A stretch of DNA of 64,000 nt from positions 2,623,001 to 2,687,000 of the forward strand of contig JAMWBK010000005.1 in the NCBI GenBank assembly GCA_029953675.1. Reading direction: 5' to 3'. The stretch comes from Rhodosorus marinus (lineage: Eukaryota > Rhodophyta > Stylonematophyceae > Stylonematales > Stylonemataceae). Every line of letters starts with the position of its first letter. The first letter of the stretch is position 1. Shown here one piece after another: positions 46,967-60,682 of this stretch. Position numbers and translations under genes: made by a program. The notes under the pieces are model-generated. The model made no database searches, was not told where the DNA came from, and saw only the letters and a program-made list of their open reading frames with translations.

Positions 46967-49900
46967 ATGTCCGGTAGGAACGTAACGGCCGGGAGCTCCG
47001 AGTCCGGCTCCCGGAAGGGGCTGTTTTTGGGTGCATCTGGGGCAGACTTGGAGGGTCAGCAGCAGACGAGGGGTAGATTCGGATTGGGTAGGAAGAGCGA
47101 TTCAAGAGAGGCGCTCACCGAGCAGCTGAGGGCGGCATTGGTAGAGAATAAGGACTTGAAAGTCCGGCTGAGAACAGACGCGTTGGAGAGAGATCAATTG
47201 GAGGTGAACAAGAAACAGGTTGCCTCAGAAAATGCTAGAATGCGGCAGGAACGGGAGAGGCTTTCCAGGAGCCTGGCCGACTTCCGTAAAAGGTTTGACA
47301 CGATCTCTGACGAAAATTTTGCCCTGCGCAGAAAGGTGCAGGCAGAAACTCAGGTACGATTGCAACCAAATGAACTTTTTGTGCGCCGTCGAGCGGTTTG
47401 CGCAGGTGCCGTCTTCTGCGCACGTATGCCTCAAAATCATGCTCTCTTCTGCATTCTCTATTCTTGGTTGCGCTTTTGAACGCGGTACCTTCAGCATCGA
47501 GCTCGGTTGCAAGAAGACTTGGAGGACCTCCAGAAGAAGCAAGGGCGGCAAGCTGGGTCGAGACCGCAGTCTGAAGAACAAGCCCAGAAAGCCAACCATC
47601 TCTCGAGGCATAAGCTCGATACCTATGAGGTTAAATCCAAGGCTCTGGAGGATCGGTTATCACGAACAGAGAAGACAGTAGATCAATACAAAGCAGAAAT
47701 CGTGACGCTGAAGCAGAAGGTGCTCCTTCAGCAAAAGAGCTCCGCGAAAGAGATCTTGGAGCTTCAGGAGGCTCTTTCCAAGACTGAGGAGGAGAACCAA
47801 AATTTCCAGAACCTAACTAAGCAGGAGGTCGGAAAAGCTGTTACTTTGCAAGCAGAATTGGCAAAGATTTCGAAACGCTCAGATCTATTTGAGGCGAAGT
47901 GCAGAGAGCAAAGTGCTATGCTTGTGAACTCTTCGCAAAAGTACTCTGAACTGTCCGAGAAATACAATGATCTCGATCGGACGAACGCCAAGCTATATGA
48001 AGAGCACAAACTCTTGAAGGCGAGGACGACGGCTGAGATGAGGGAAATAGACACCAAGGCGCAGACCAACTTAGAGACGTCGAGGAGAGAAGTAGAAGAG
48101 CGTCTGGCAGAGGTCGAAAAGATTAAGGCTAAGCGGCAGGAGGGATACGTTCTTCTTCAGAACGAGTACAAGACTCTTGAGAACGAATTGAACGAGTCAA
48201 ATCGGAAAAATGCAGAAACAATTGAGTCTCTACAACGCGAACGGGACGAATACAAACGCAAATACGAAGGAGCAGATATATCCTTCAGTAGTGCGTCCGA
48301 ACTCGAATCAACTCCCTCAACGAAAAGGTCGACTGTGGCTACTACTACAAGCACACCGAACCTTACCTCTGATGGAGATTCCCAGCAACTAGCAGCGATG
48401 GCGGCAGCGTCGAGCAGAGATGTTAAGGCCGCGAAGGCTAAGTTCCACAAAATTTTGAAGAAAATGGAAAAGGAGAAGAATGACGCTCTCGAAGAGTCGA
48501 GCGTTCTCAGGACCGAGATTTCCCTGACCAAGTCAGAATTGCTGAGTAAGGAGACTCAGAGCACATCTCATGCGAAGCAAATAGACAACCTGAGTTCACA
48601 GCTCGAGCAAGCTGAAGAAGAGAGAAGACGCCTAGTGAGACAACTGGAAACTGTCAAAGACAACCTCAGGGCCTTTAAAGTAGAGAAGGCTGCGGCTAGA
48701 GCAGCTTTGGACGCAAAGGAGAGGGACTTAGTCTACACTGTGGCAGAAAGAGATCGGCTGATGAAAGACTATGACGCAATGGCAAAGCAGTGGAAGTCCA
48801 AAAGCGATCTAGAACACTCGCTGGAGAAGGAAGCGGCAGAGTGGAGAATGGTGATATTCCTTTTACATCCAGGCCACAACTGCAAAATGTGGAAGACTCT
48901 TGCTGACTTTTGTGTTTGAAATCTTTCTGTTTCTGCCATGCAATCGATTGTCTGCACACCTGTACCTGGTTTTGCTGCACAGGAGCACGAGAAAGCTGCC
49001 GCTGATCGGGACAACCTGAGTGAAAAGGTTTCTGACTTGGAAGAAACGCTCCTGTCCATGCAGGAGACCAATGAAACGAGCCTTCAACAACTTAGGGAAA
49101 TGGAGCAGGCGTACTCAATGGTTATGGTCAAACACGATGATATGGCTTCAGAGCTTCGCTTGCGAGGGGAGAACTTGGTGGAGCTTCAGGAGGAAGTGAG
49201 AATCGTGCGGGAGGAGTGCAACGCTGAGAAAGAAAAGGGACGGACCTATCGCGAAGAGCTTGACTCGGCCACCCTAGATAGGGATGGGAAGATCGAGGAA
49301 AATGAACGCTTGGGCGACGAGATCGCAAGACTATCGGAAGACGTAGCGAGGGAGACGGGTGTTTCTGGGTCCCTGGCTGAGGAGAAGGAGGCGCTCCTGA
49401 TCCAGTTTGACACGATGAGGCACTCTCTGGAGAGCAAAGTTGAGGAGTTATCTGGTAGCCTCGATGAAGCGAAGAAAGCTCTAGCTGAGCAAAGGATGGT
49501 CGCAGTAGATCTGAATGCGCGGGGGCGCGAACTCGAAGAAGAAAAGCTAGCTCTTTCACAGGAATTCAAGGTGATCTCCGATCAACACGAGGAGCAAAAG
49601 ACCGTGCTGGTTGCCAAGCTTGATGATCTTACTGCTGATTCAGAGCTGAAGATGACAGAGATAAGGAAAGAGCGGGACAGTGCAGCAGTTCAGCTGGAAC
49701 AAAGCAAATCCGAATCATCGCAGAAACTGCAGATTGTTAGCAAGGAACTAGAAGGCCTGAGGGGTCAACTAGCAGGGCTAGCATTGTCTTTGAAACAGCA
49801 GAAGGAAAGTCACGGTGAGGAAATTCAAAACTTGAAATCAAAGCACGAGGAGGAGAAGGCTCAAATGAAGAAAGAACTGGAAGCTTCCACAAGGACGTTC

Positions 49901-52900
49901 GATGAAGAAAAAGTTGCGGTTCTTGGTCAGCTGCGGATGGCGAGCACGGACTTTGAGAGCGAGAAGTCGCAACTCAAAGAGCAGTTACTGCTAGTGACTG
50001 CCGATTTCGAGAAGTCCAAATCGGAATGGAGCTCGTTGGAGATGAACTATGAGCGGCAAACGACACAGCTCAAAGATGCACTGGCAAAGGAGAGCGGCGA
50101 TCACGAGCGTGAGAGAGCGGAGTTTGCAGATAATCTTCATGCGAGTTCTGAACTGGTTGAGAAGGAGAGGGGCGAGTTTGCTGAACAGCTTGCTCAACTT
50201 AAGCAACACCATGAGCACGAGAAGTCGGACCTCAGTCGGCGGCTCCAGGATGTCACCAACCTTTACGAGCAGGAAAAGGAACAGACAGCGAGAAGGATTG
50301 ATGAAGTTACCTTGGACTTAACGGCGAAAACGGTTGAGGCAGAAGAACTGGTGAGAGCAACCGAGGATTTGGGGAGCCAGAACAAGGCGTTGACGGACTC
50401 TTTGGAGCAGACGAGCGCTGAACTGAACCTTGAAATCAACGAGCTTAGAACTGAAGTAGAACGAGTGTCCAAAGAGCGTGAAATGCTTGAGGCTAAGTTG
50501 GAGGAACATAGGCAAGCCATGGAGGTCGCTTCAGAGAAGGTTATTGTGACAACAGCAGGATTAGAAGCACTTAGGACTCAAGCGCAAGACAAGGAGGAAT
50601 CCCTTCTTCTTTCTAATCAAAATCTGGAAAAAGAAAACCGCGGCCTGGTTCAGGATATCGAGGCTTCCAGAGAACGAGAAATTCAGCTGCAGAAATCCCT
50701 GGAGCAAGTTAGCGGAGACCTTGACGTAACCAAGGACAACCTGAAGCAGCAGACCACCGCTTTAACTCTTGAATGTGAGGCGCTTGCAGGTGATAAGATC
50801 GCATTGCAATCCGACCTCGTGAGTCTTGACAATCAAGTCCGTGAACTCGAGGCTGTGTCAGTAGCTCAGCTGAAATCTTCAGAGCTTGAAGCGGATAAAC
50901 TGAACACAGCACTAGCGTCCGCCGAGACAGAGAACACTTCCTTGAAGGAGAAGTTAGTGGAACTTGAGGGGCGCCTCGGCGTGCTCGATAGAGACCTTGT
51001 CCAGGAACGAGAAATTCTCAGGTCTTCCGCCGAAACACATGCATCGTCAATTCGTGAAAAGGAGCAATCTCATCGCGTTGCATCAGAAGAACACGCTACA
51101 GCGCTGGCACTAGTAACGGCGCAAGTCCATGAATACGAGAAAGAACTTCATGACGAAAAAGAGTCTACGAAGTACTTGCAAGAGCAGTTGGGTGTGACGG
51201 AAAAGTCGCTCACTCAGGCGAAAGATGAAGTGTCTATTTTAACAGAAAACTTGAAGCAAGCGGAGCGCAGATCCGCGGAGGAGTTCGAGAAGATGGAAGA
51301 CGCGGCAGCGAAAGGGCAGGCGTTAGAGACCAAACTCCAACAATCACGCGAAGCGAACGCCGAGAAGCAAGCCGAGAATGACAAGCTGAGATCAGAGTTG
51401 CTGCTAATCAGCACAAAATCAACAGAAGGAGATGAGGTGAGAAATTAGTCAGCGAAACGTCTGATTGACTGGGCTGAGAACTAATTGGGGCCTATATCTA
51501 TGCATCTCAGCTTCTGGAGCAGTTGAATCATCGTGTTGCCCAGTCAGAGGAACAGAACGTTAGGTTGAAAGCAAAGATCGACCAACTGGCTATTGAGAGG
51601 GAATCCTCAGAGGAGGAGCAGCGGATGACTGCAATTGAGCGTGATAGGGCCAAAACGCTTGCGGATAAGAAGGATCAGGATATAAAGGAATTGGAACGGC
51701 AAATCGTTGCTCTATCCACTGCAAATCTTTCTCTGGAGGGCGAAGAGGAGAAGATTCGCCTAGAACTGTCCAGTGCGATGGAGAAGATCGCGGCACTCGA
51801 AAAGGAGAGGACTTCAGAAATCTCCGAGAGAGAAGCAATCGAGAAGGGGGCTGAGGTCGACAGAAATGCCCACGCTGACGAGGTTGCAATCTTAAAGGGG
51901 CAGATTGACGAGCTCAATGAGGAACGGAACAGCCTCACACGGGCCGCTGCAGCACGGGATGAGCAAGTTCAGTCTTTGCTACTAGAGAAACAGACTCTGG
52001 AACAGAGGATTGCGAGCCTCAGCTCCGAAATCGAGGATCAGCAGCAATCCGCGGAAGCAGCGTTCAAGAACCTAGAGGCAGCCTCGCAAGCTGCCGCCAA
52101 AACTGCTAATGAGGAGCTTGAGAAGGAGAGGAAGGAGCTGCAGGTGCTTTCTGCACAGCTAGCGGTTTCCGAGGAAGGCGCGGCGAGTGTGGGGGATCAG
52201 CTAGCCAGGGTGCAGGCTGAAGTGAAATCCTCCGCGTTAAGCGTCAAGAAGTTGGAAGATGAGCTATCAGCAGCTCGAGACGAACGGGAAGACGTGCAAG
52301 AAACCCTTAGCCGAGACCTAGCAGAAGCGTCTGAGGAACTCGTCAAAGCGAAAGATCAACTTCGCATGAACATTGAGGACTTGAACAGCGCCAACCAAGC
52401 TGCTACTATAATGCAGACAGAATTGGAAGAGGAGAAGTCTCGGTTCAGGGCAGTATCGGAAGAATTGTCAATCAATAAGCAAAAACTCAGCGAAGTTTCT
52501 CAGCTGCTTCTGATCGCCAAGCAGCAGGGTGAGGGCGACCATGAGGCGTTGACGGAGTTAGAAAACCAACTGAAGAACGTGAGAGAGCAAGTTGCGGTCT
52601 CCAGAAAAGAACTAGAAGAATCTTCGCAGGAGCTTGCACAGTCTCAAGCTCTCTACAATGAGTCTAGTCAGCAGCTATCGGCGTGCAGGGTGGAATTGAA
52701 GACTACTTTGGATGATTTGACGCAGGACAGATCTCAGCTACAGACAGCGGTTATGGAGCTCGAGCAATCGAGAGGAACAGCTGCGGGCCTGTCCGATGAA
52801 CTTGAGCTTTCACAGAAGCAGGTAGAGGACCTTCGAGAAGAGCTGGGAACCTCGGCGGAGCTGCTTAACAAAACAAATGCCGAGATGTCCTCCAGAACAC

Positions 52901-54717
52901 TTCAAGCGACCCAGCTTGCGGAACTTCTAAACGACTCTGAAAAGCAGCTTTCATACGTCTCCGAGGAGCTTGCGGCGACTAAGCTGAAGCTCAGCGAGTT
53001 AGGCGGGGACCTAGAAGAGTCGAGGAAGGAGTCGGAAACTAAGTCAGCAGAGGTAGCAGCTGCGAAACGTGAAACTGGTGACATTGCAGAGGAACTCGCT
53101 GAGAAGGAGACTCAATATACCGCTGCGTTTGAGGAATTGACACTTCTCAAAACCCAACTAGAGAATACGCTCTGTGAATTGCAGAGCGAGAAGCTAGAGC
53201 TTAGTACAACTGCTGAGGAATTGAGCCTGTCGAGGAAGGAAGTGGAGACATTGTCTATCCACTTAGTAGCCTCGAGGAATACAGCAGAAGGGTTGTCTGT
53301 ACAACTTAGTGGGGCTCAGGAAGAGCTGGAAGGTGCTCGAAAGATGCTGGCTGTGAAGGAGGAGGAGTTGGGACTGATGGGATCGGATCTGGAATCCACC
53401 AGGCAGAAAGCGCTCGAAGCAGATCGTGGAGCTTCAGGGCAGCTGAAGAATCTTCAATCTGAGTTGGAGGAATCTCAGACGGAGATCATGCTCCTTACGA
53501 AGGAGCGGGATACGGCCAAACTGAACGCAAGTATTGAGCAGGATACACTGAATGAAGAAATTAAGGAGCTCATGGAAAAGAACGAGGGTATTGAGAAGGT
53601 TGCGGCGGAGCTGAGGACTCAGGTTTCCACTGGAGCGGCGGAGGTACTCACTGTTAAGACCGCTTTGGAAGACATCGAGATGGACAGTAGGCGAAGAATT
53701 GACGAGCTAACCTCCAAGAATAACATCTTAGAAGGGCAGCTCACCGAGGCCAAGAAGACAAGCGAACTTTTGCAGGATACGATGCAGAAAGACTTCAACG
53801 ACCTGGAGGCTAAGTTCGTAGCCCTTGGTGCTGACCTCGAAAATGAAAAGGGGAAAGCACAAGCTCTAGAGCGCGAAAGAGACGTCGAGAAGGAATCCAG
53901 GAGCGTGGAAGCCACTGACTATCAGAAACTCGTGGCTTCTTTGGAGGCACAGATGGCTGATGCCAAGGTCAGCGCGGAGGATGAAAGAATGGAGTTTTTG
54001 CGCACTCGCCAAGATCTGGAAAGCAAATTGAAGGCCTTAGAGGAGAAGGAGAACAATCTAACCGCGGCAAACATGGAGATGCGCGAATCGTTTGAGGCGA
54101 AGGAGAAGGTTCGTGCAGAGCAACGGAGCGCGCTTGAGACGCGATTGAATGAAACGGAGGCTGAAACAGTTTCCCTCCGGACCGAGCTTGACGAGGCGAA
54201 TACAACGATCCGAAACCTGAAACTCGAAACGGAGACTGAAACAGACAAACAGCATAGGGCGTTGGCGAAATCCGAGAAGGAGGTTGCGAGACTTACAAGT
54301 GAGACCGAGGAGTTCCGAAGGGCTGCTGGAAATATGGTTCCGGTGACTGAGATTGAGGTCCTGCAAACCCAGCTTTCGGAATCACAAGCTACCGAGGAAG
54401 TCGTCCGGTCTCAAGTGGCATCTCAGAAACGGGAGATTGAGCGACTTGCTTCCGAAAAGAACTTGCTATCACAGCGGCTGGGCCTAAGCGTGCCTGTAGC
54501 GGAACTCGAGGCTATGAAGCGAACGGCGGAAGCTGCGCTTGCTGAGAAGGAGGAGCTGCTGGAACAAAAGCGCAATCTGTCGCAGGAGATGGATGAAATT
54601 CAGACGGAGCGAAACGAGCTCATCAACGAACTCATTACGACGAAGGTCGACCTTGCCAAGGTTCACGACGACTTTTTGAAACACAAAGGCGAGAAGAAGA
54701 AAAAGAGCAAGAAGTAA
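46967..54717 (+). CDS. Giant coiled-coil protein, unknown function
   Basis: It has four exons: 46967-47353, 47495-48850, 48983-51436 and 51511-54717. Introns are 74-141 nt, all in phase zero, giving 2467 aa. The ATG is at 46967. Residues 1-50 are Gly/Ser/Arg-rich. From about 55 the protein is almost all heptad coiled coil, rich in Glu, Lys, Leu, Ser and Ala. It breaks near 390-420 (SSASELESTPSTKR..TTTSTPNLTSDGD, a likely hinge or phosphorylation site) and ends in a basic KHKGEKKKKSKK. There is no motor, GRIP, calponin or kinase domain and no membrane segment. Such proteins serve as Golgi tethers, centrosomal or nuclear scaffolds, or cytoskeletal rods, and the sequence does not decide among them. 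A central stretch repeats 'EELAxxxxxLSE' units about every 28 residues. The gene is by far the longest in the window. Confidence 0.85.
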
Positions 54718-55321
54718 GTAGCTTGAGAGCTCTCGAGAACCCCCAAGGTAAATGGCCTCAAAGAACAATGAACGAGAGGCACGAACCTACACGCACTCCG
54801 ACTATGAACATGACGTATTTATTAAAAAGCAGAGCGCAGATCAAAGACAAGCAACCATGTTTTCATTAGGGCCCAAGCACCGATCTCAAAAGCTGAGCCT
54901 ACTTTCTGTCCTTTGTCAAGCTTGCACCTATGCCGTGACAGCTGCTGACCTTCCGACCAGCCGACGACATATCTCCATATGGAAGAAGCCCTTATCCGCT
55001 GAGAACGGTATGCAGGAAACATGGCGGAGATTCTGCGCTTGAAAACAAATGGCGAAGCCGAAAACTTCCGAGTATTCCCTTAGGTCACAACCGATTCGAC
55101 CATTGCTGGTCCGACTCCAGTCAGCGTCCATAGTGCATGTTAAGCTCACCAGTCCTTAGTGACAGAAGAGGGTCTTAGATACGCCTTCGAGACCCAGAAA
55201 GAGCCTTCCTAATCGGTAGAGATGATCTATGGAGCGGAGCTGACACATACGACGAGCTAGCAAGCGGAGTCGAAGATCTAAGGCAGGTTGTCCTTATTTC
55301 AAGAACGGTGCCGGGTCGACT
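54718..55321. other. Intergenic, no gene seen
   Basis: Short frames occur on both strands (for example plus 54752-55042) without a recognisable product. Confidence 0.4.
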
Positions 55322-57432
55322 ATGATCAGGACGGCGCGCTTTCTGCGTCCGCGGAGTAGGCTTCCGGTTCTTGCTCTGCAACGGTGGCTGAGCGAAGATT
55401 CATCAGCAAAAATAGTACGGCGCAACTTCGTGAAGGCAATTCCCATCAGAAAAGCGGGGCGTCCGTGGACAACGCGATGTCGCGGATGTGGAGGAGCTCT
55501 ATTGCCCCAGAATGTTTCCATCAATGTCGAGGGTGAAAGTTGGGATGGTCTTCATCGATCTTGTAACTCGCAAGGCTTCGCGAGAGCTGACATATGCGCA
55601 CGATGCCAGCTCCTCAGGGGAGGACATTTGCTTAAGGCACTCGAAGCGAGCAATGAATTGGACCCAACGACTTTTATCAACATGTTACGACCCCTCCATG
55701 ACATGACTGTAGGAGCAGTAATGGTCCTTAGCGCAATCGATTTTGAGGGGACGTATATTGATTCAATACGAGAGCTGATAGGCAAGAATCCTCTCATCCT
55801 TGCCGTCACAAAGATTGATCTAATCTGTAACACCCGTAATCTAAACAACGTTGAGATGCTCCGCCGATATTTTCGGAGCAGAGCGGCAGCGATGAAATTG
55901 TCGGTTATAGACGTTGTGCCAGTTAGCGGTGAGCGTCCCATCATTCCACTACATGCAGGTGGAATACCGAGGATCATGAACTACTCAGAGCTGAAGCTGC
56001 GGTTTACGTGCTCGCGCAGGTGTAAATGGTGTCGGTGTAGATAACCTCAAGTCGCTTCTCGAAAATACTGGAATCTTTCGAACTGCGGACGTGTACATAG
56101 TCGGCGTTGCGAACGTTGGGAAGTCTACTTTGGTAAACTGCTTGAAGCAACGGTTCCTGGGAAATCAACCCCGCAAAAGGGCCACTTTCGATGCTGAGAA
56201 GGACCTGGAAAGTGTGAACATGACCACGTCATCGTTGCCGGGTACTTAGAACAGAAGAAAAGCAATCGTAGGATCGATGCGATATCTAAGATTCAGGGTT
56301 CCAATGCTCCTCAGGAACTACGTTGGCTCTTACAAAAGTGGGTCGCCTAGCAACGCGGAATACTCTCTACGATACGCCTGGAATCCTCAAGAACATGTAT
56401 AGACACCCGAGCACGAAGGAAAACCTTCACCAAGTCGAGCGCTTGACATCGGTGGCCCTCAGTGTCCCGCTGAACAAGACCATAGTCATCGGGGATGATG
56501 TTCTTCACGTTGACTTGGTATCGGTACAGCGTAGTTTAGACGCCATGAGTACTTCGACTAGGATAGTATGGCGCAGCGTAGCGCCACAGATAGTTAAGGT
56601 AGGACGCCACTCATTCGCTGTTCGGAAATGGTGCTCATCCAAGCTTAGGCAAGGCTGTCGATTGGTTTTCTGTGACGAATTCTGTTCATGTGAACCGGTC
56701 TCTTCCGAACGTCAGGTTGTGGAGCATCGAGACTCTCGTCGGCGACAGCTAGAAATGTCAAATCGCGTGCACGCGGAAAGGAAGGCCGCTACTAAACGTT
56801 CGGAAGAGCTGTGGTGAGCCGAATTTTAGTGGGTAGAGGACGCAGTTCTATCCTCAGTCCCTGAAGTGGTTCCCGTTTGTACCTCATTTGCGTTGGGAAC
56901 TGTATCGCGTCGCTCGTTTGTCCAGGTCCACGTTTTATAGCAACGAAGGAGAGGATGCAAGGATGGAAACTGAGGACACCCTTGAACTTACGTCTGACGA
57001 TTTGGAGAGCTGGGACCACCTAAGCGTCCCTCATACAAATATATCTTGGATGGGTGTGGACGGGAATAGTCATGATATTTTTGCAGAGATTGCTTCAGAG
57101 ACGAATGTACAAATTTCGCATGAGCTTCTACGAACTGCAATAGTACCTCGACTGGACGAAGACGGTTACAAAGCTTATTGCTGCGACGTCGCTGCCCCAG
57201 GCCTTGGTTTCCTAGCGATACGGTCCCCGTTGCCACTATACGTACGAATTTTTGGCCCAGCGCAGATGCGCTGCATGGTAAGAGCTTTCCTGACTCCTAA
57301 TTTAATATGCTGAAACCTTCTGGACGCTCAGAACTGCCTTTCATTTCTGCTCGACAGATTCGACCGCAGCTTCCCGTCGACAACGTCCCAGAGGACGCCT
57401 CGACCAGCCGCAACTGGAAACTACACTTCTAA
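55322..57432 (+). CDS. NOA1: NOA1/YqeH-type circularly permuted GTPase
   Basis: Exons are 55322-55928, 56020-56241, 56315-56598, 56716-56813, 56926-57277 and 57358-57432. Introns of 73-117 nt keep phase, giving 545 aa. The first 45 residues are basic (RTARFLRPRSRLPVLALQ) and look like a mitochondrial or plastid presequence. A zinc finger follows (C53-x2-C56 and C92-x2-C95, ICARC). The GTPase motifs come in permuted order: G4 TKID (163-166), G5 PVSG near 200, G1 GVANVGKST (231-239), G2 TTSSLPGTT, then G3 DTPG. This permutation with the N-terminal zinc finger defines the YqeH/NOA1/RIF1 group, which assembles the small ribosomal subunit in bacteria and organelles. Plastid BPG2 is a close alternative. 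The C-terminal 200 residues carry no motif I know. Confidence 0.88.
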
Positions 57433-60400
57433 ATCTCTTAGAAACCCCTTTCCTTGGATGAAAACTTGCCAATTCCACGCGACACCACGCGCGGGTGGCT
57501 CAGCACTCGATGCGCCTTGCTGTGCTTCAACTGAAGCAACGACGCGTTCGACCGTTGCATGTTAATTGCCCTGCAGATTTCATTAGATGTACTAACCGCT
57601 CCAATACCAAATTGAGAGCTTATATTCAGTATTTTATTAAAAATAAAAATAATCATGCTAAATAAACCGTTTTCACAAACTAAGAAATACCACGCGTCCT
57701 TTAGATAATGAATAATAAAATATTTATAGAGGATATTATCAAAACAACGATTTAATTCTTTATTTTATAGGTTTTCACTCGCAAGATCAGTACATATACC
57801 ATTTATAATATCCCACGTGTCTCCCCAAGAGCTGCAGGCATTTAATAAAAATTATTTTATTGATATTGGAAATATCCTCAATATAATATTCCATAATACA
57901 TATTGCAAAAATAAACAACTGAAAGAAATCTTCCAATAGAATTCCAGGTGGCCGGAATTTGTTTTGCTTTTCTACAATATCCGTTTGCTAAGTAAAAGAG
58001 AGAAATTCTCGTAGTGATCACTGATAGGCTCTGAGCAATGTTGAGCTTAGAGCGTCCGCCTTGGAACACATCGGCATTGCCCTCCTGTCTCGCCTTTGTG
58101 TATATTCAGGTATACAAATGTTTTTCTGAATACGCCGAGCCGGAAACCCGTAGTCTCACCCAGTTTGGTTTCACAGCCCCGCCGTTTGTTTGCTCTTATG
58201 CTGCATGTGGCTCCATTGTTCCGTAAAAGGACGTTTTTGCAGTTTACAAGTTCGTCTCGGACTCTCCAAAGTACAGTTCGGTCCCGATTGTTTTTGTCTG
58301 ATTTGTTTTGTAGAAAAAAAAGCTTATTGGTTTAAAAATATTGGACCAGCTTAGTGAAAAAGTCGGCGGTTACGTTAGTCGCTCCCACGACTGTACCATC
58401 AGGGCGGGCGTTTCAGGACGAAAAAAACTGCGTAGGAGCAGTTAAAATTCGCCATCAACTGTCTCCTACGGAACAGTGACGGCTCATTCTCGAGTGGTAT
58501 TGAGTTGACGCCAATTCAGCTGACTGACTGACTTTAGTCGGAGGATAGCAACCCCGCTAAACTAACCGAGAAACTAAAGAGGACATAAGGACTTCCACTC
58601 ACATGGCATAACTCAGTCGGCTAGAGCGCCAGCGAGATGCTCCGTGAGCGCCCCGACGGGCTCTCCTCGTTGTCAACCCGGTTGAGCTTCTTGTTGTGTG
58701 CGTATGAGCGCTGCTTTGACGTCGAAGGCGGGTGCTCTTCGCCTTCCCGTAGTCCGCTTTTTTTTCCTCTGATTTTTTTTTGTCAGTTTCCAAATCAACG
58801 TCTTCTTCATTTTTCTCCAGGTTAGCAAAACACAAGCAACACACGATGGATATGAAGCATCTTTAATGAAAGATTTGGAAGGGTTTTCCTTGTGTAAATC
58901 TTTTGTGTGTGACTTTTGGTTAACTGGAAAACTAACGACTCCAGGTGGGCGTCCTCCGAAAGGGAAAGGAGAGTCAATTTATGGCGCTTCAACGCCTCCT
59001 TGGTTCTAGAGGTGCCATGTCTGCGCAATTCAAGCGAAAAATTGCAGTATGCACGCAACGGCATTGGCAAACAGTAGACACGAGAGAGTTTCGAAGAAGC
59101 TTGTCAGTTCAGTTTAATTGGAGGCTAAGGTCCCGAGGAGTTTAGAAACGTAAGGATGACTACTGAATGCGACTCGAATATTCTGTCCGGAAGGAAGTGG
59201 GAGCAGTACAAATTTTCGGAGGGTTGAAAAACTGAGAACTGATGATGTGGCAGAAGAATTGAAGCATTCGAAACTGCTGCTACACTCTTGAAATCTGCTG
59301 TTTTTTGCCAATGCACTTCAAGGCGTTGCTCTGAAAATTACTTGTCCTCTCGTCCTATCGATACCCTCTTTTTCCTTGCAAATGTCTCCTGTGAGCGAAG
59401 CGGAGAATTTCCGAAGTGGCATATTTGTACTTCATCTCAACCACCAACGTCCGGCATCTAGCGAGTCGTCCTTACTGCCACGGAACTTGGGCGAACCTCT
59501 GACGTCAACCCCTATCCCTACTTCCAACAGTAATCTATTGTCGAGATGAAATCGGCGATGGCTGTGTAGCATTCCGCCTTCGGATGAGACAGACTGTCGA
59601 ACAAATGCTTCCATTTTAGTCCAGTTTTGGATGTGAATCCTTTGAGACAGGCTGTCCCATTGAGTTGCTCTTTTTCTGGTTCAGCTTTTTTTGGCTTTTT
59701 CGGTTTTCGCTCTGAAAGCCATTCAGTAAGAGACAGAGACAGAGACTGAGGGAAAGAGAGCGAGAGAGAGAGAGCGAGACAGACAGACAGAACAGACAGA
59801 GAGGGACTGGATAAGTATTAAACGCTAATGAAGAATTTCGCGGAGCAAATTTTTCTTTTGTTCGCTCTGAAGTCCATTCAGTAAGGTTGGGCTGGGCACC
59901 CGGCTTGATGGGAGGGAGAGAGAGAGAGAGAGGGAGAGGGAATGTGAGTCTTAAAACGCTAATGAAGGTATTCACTGGTTCTGGGTGCTACTTACTCCGA
60001 CGCGGTCTTGACTAGCAAAGCTAGCACCACTGAGGGAGAGGGAGGGGAGGGCAGAGAGAGCTTCGAAGGAGGTGGAAAAGGAGGAAAAGTTTATGCCAGC
60101 TAATTTTTTTAGTTTTTCGGTGGAAAGGTTTTGCGCTGAAAAAGCTGAGTGGAGTGGAAGAAGGGGTTTGGGAAGGTGTGCGCGCGTGTGTGTGTGTGTG
60201 TGTGTACGTGTGTGGGACAGTAGGGAGTAGGAGTTTGAATAGCTGAGGAAGAGGTGGTGCTGTATTTCTTAGCACGAAAAATTTTCGTTGGCGGGAAGTG
60301 CGGTGTGGCGTGGAAGAGAGAGGTGAGTTGGTAAGGTAGGAAGCTGGCAGGACAGCAAACTGCCTTTTCCTTTCTGAGAGAACCCGTATAGACTGTTTGC

Positions 60401-60682
60401 ACTTTTTACCGCTGGCTTATTTTTGGAGGGGAGAGAAGGGGGGGTTTGGGTGGAAGGGTTTGGAAGGTTAGCTGGTGGTTGGGGGAGTGGCCCAACAATT
60501 TGGTTTCTCTACCCGGGGGGGGGGGTTTGAAGCTCGGTCTTTGGTACCCACAAATACTCTGAGAGGTAGGTGACAGCGTGTCCTTTTTGAATGGGACTAG
60601 AAAAGAGGGGGAAGCTGAAGAGGAGTCCCCGATGAGAAACTCCGATGAAGAGGAAAATGGTTTACTGAGCAAGGAAGAGGAG
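57433..60682. other. Repeat-rich intergenic 3.2 kb
   Basis: AT-rich at 57640-57920. 58340-58720 has a stem CGTAGGAG..CTCCTACG (about 58421-58468) and a degenerate tRNA box A-like segment (TAACTCAGTCGGCTAGAGCG, about 58604-58623). Purine-rich GA tracts occur at 59730-59800 and 59910-59940, a (TG)n tract near 60185-60206, and a G-homopolymer near 60518-60528. No protein gene was found. Confidence 0.4.
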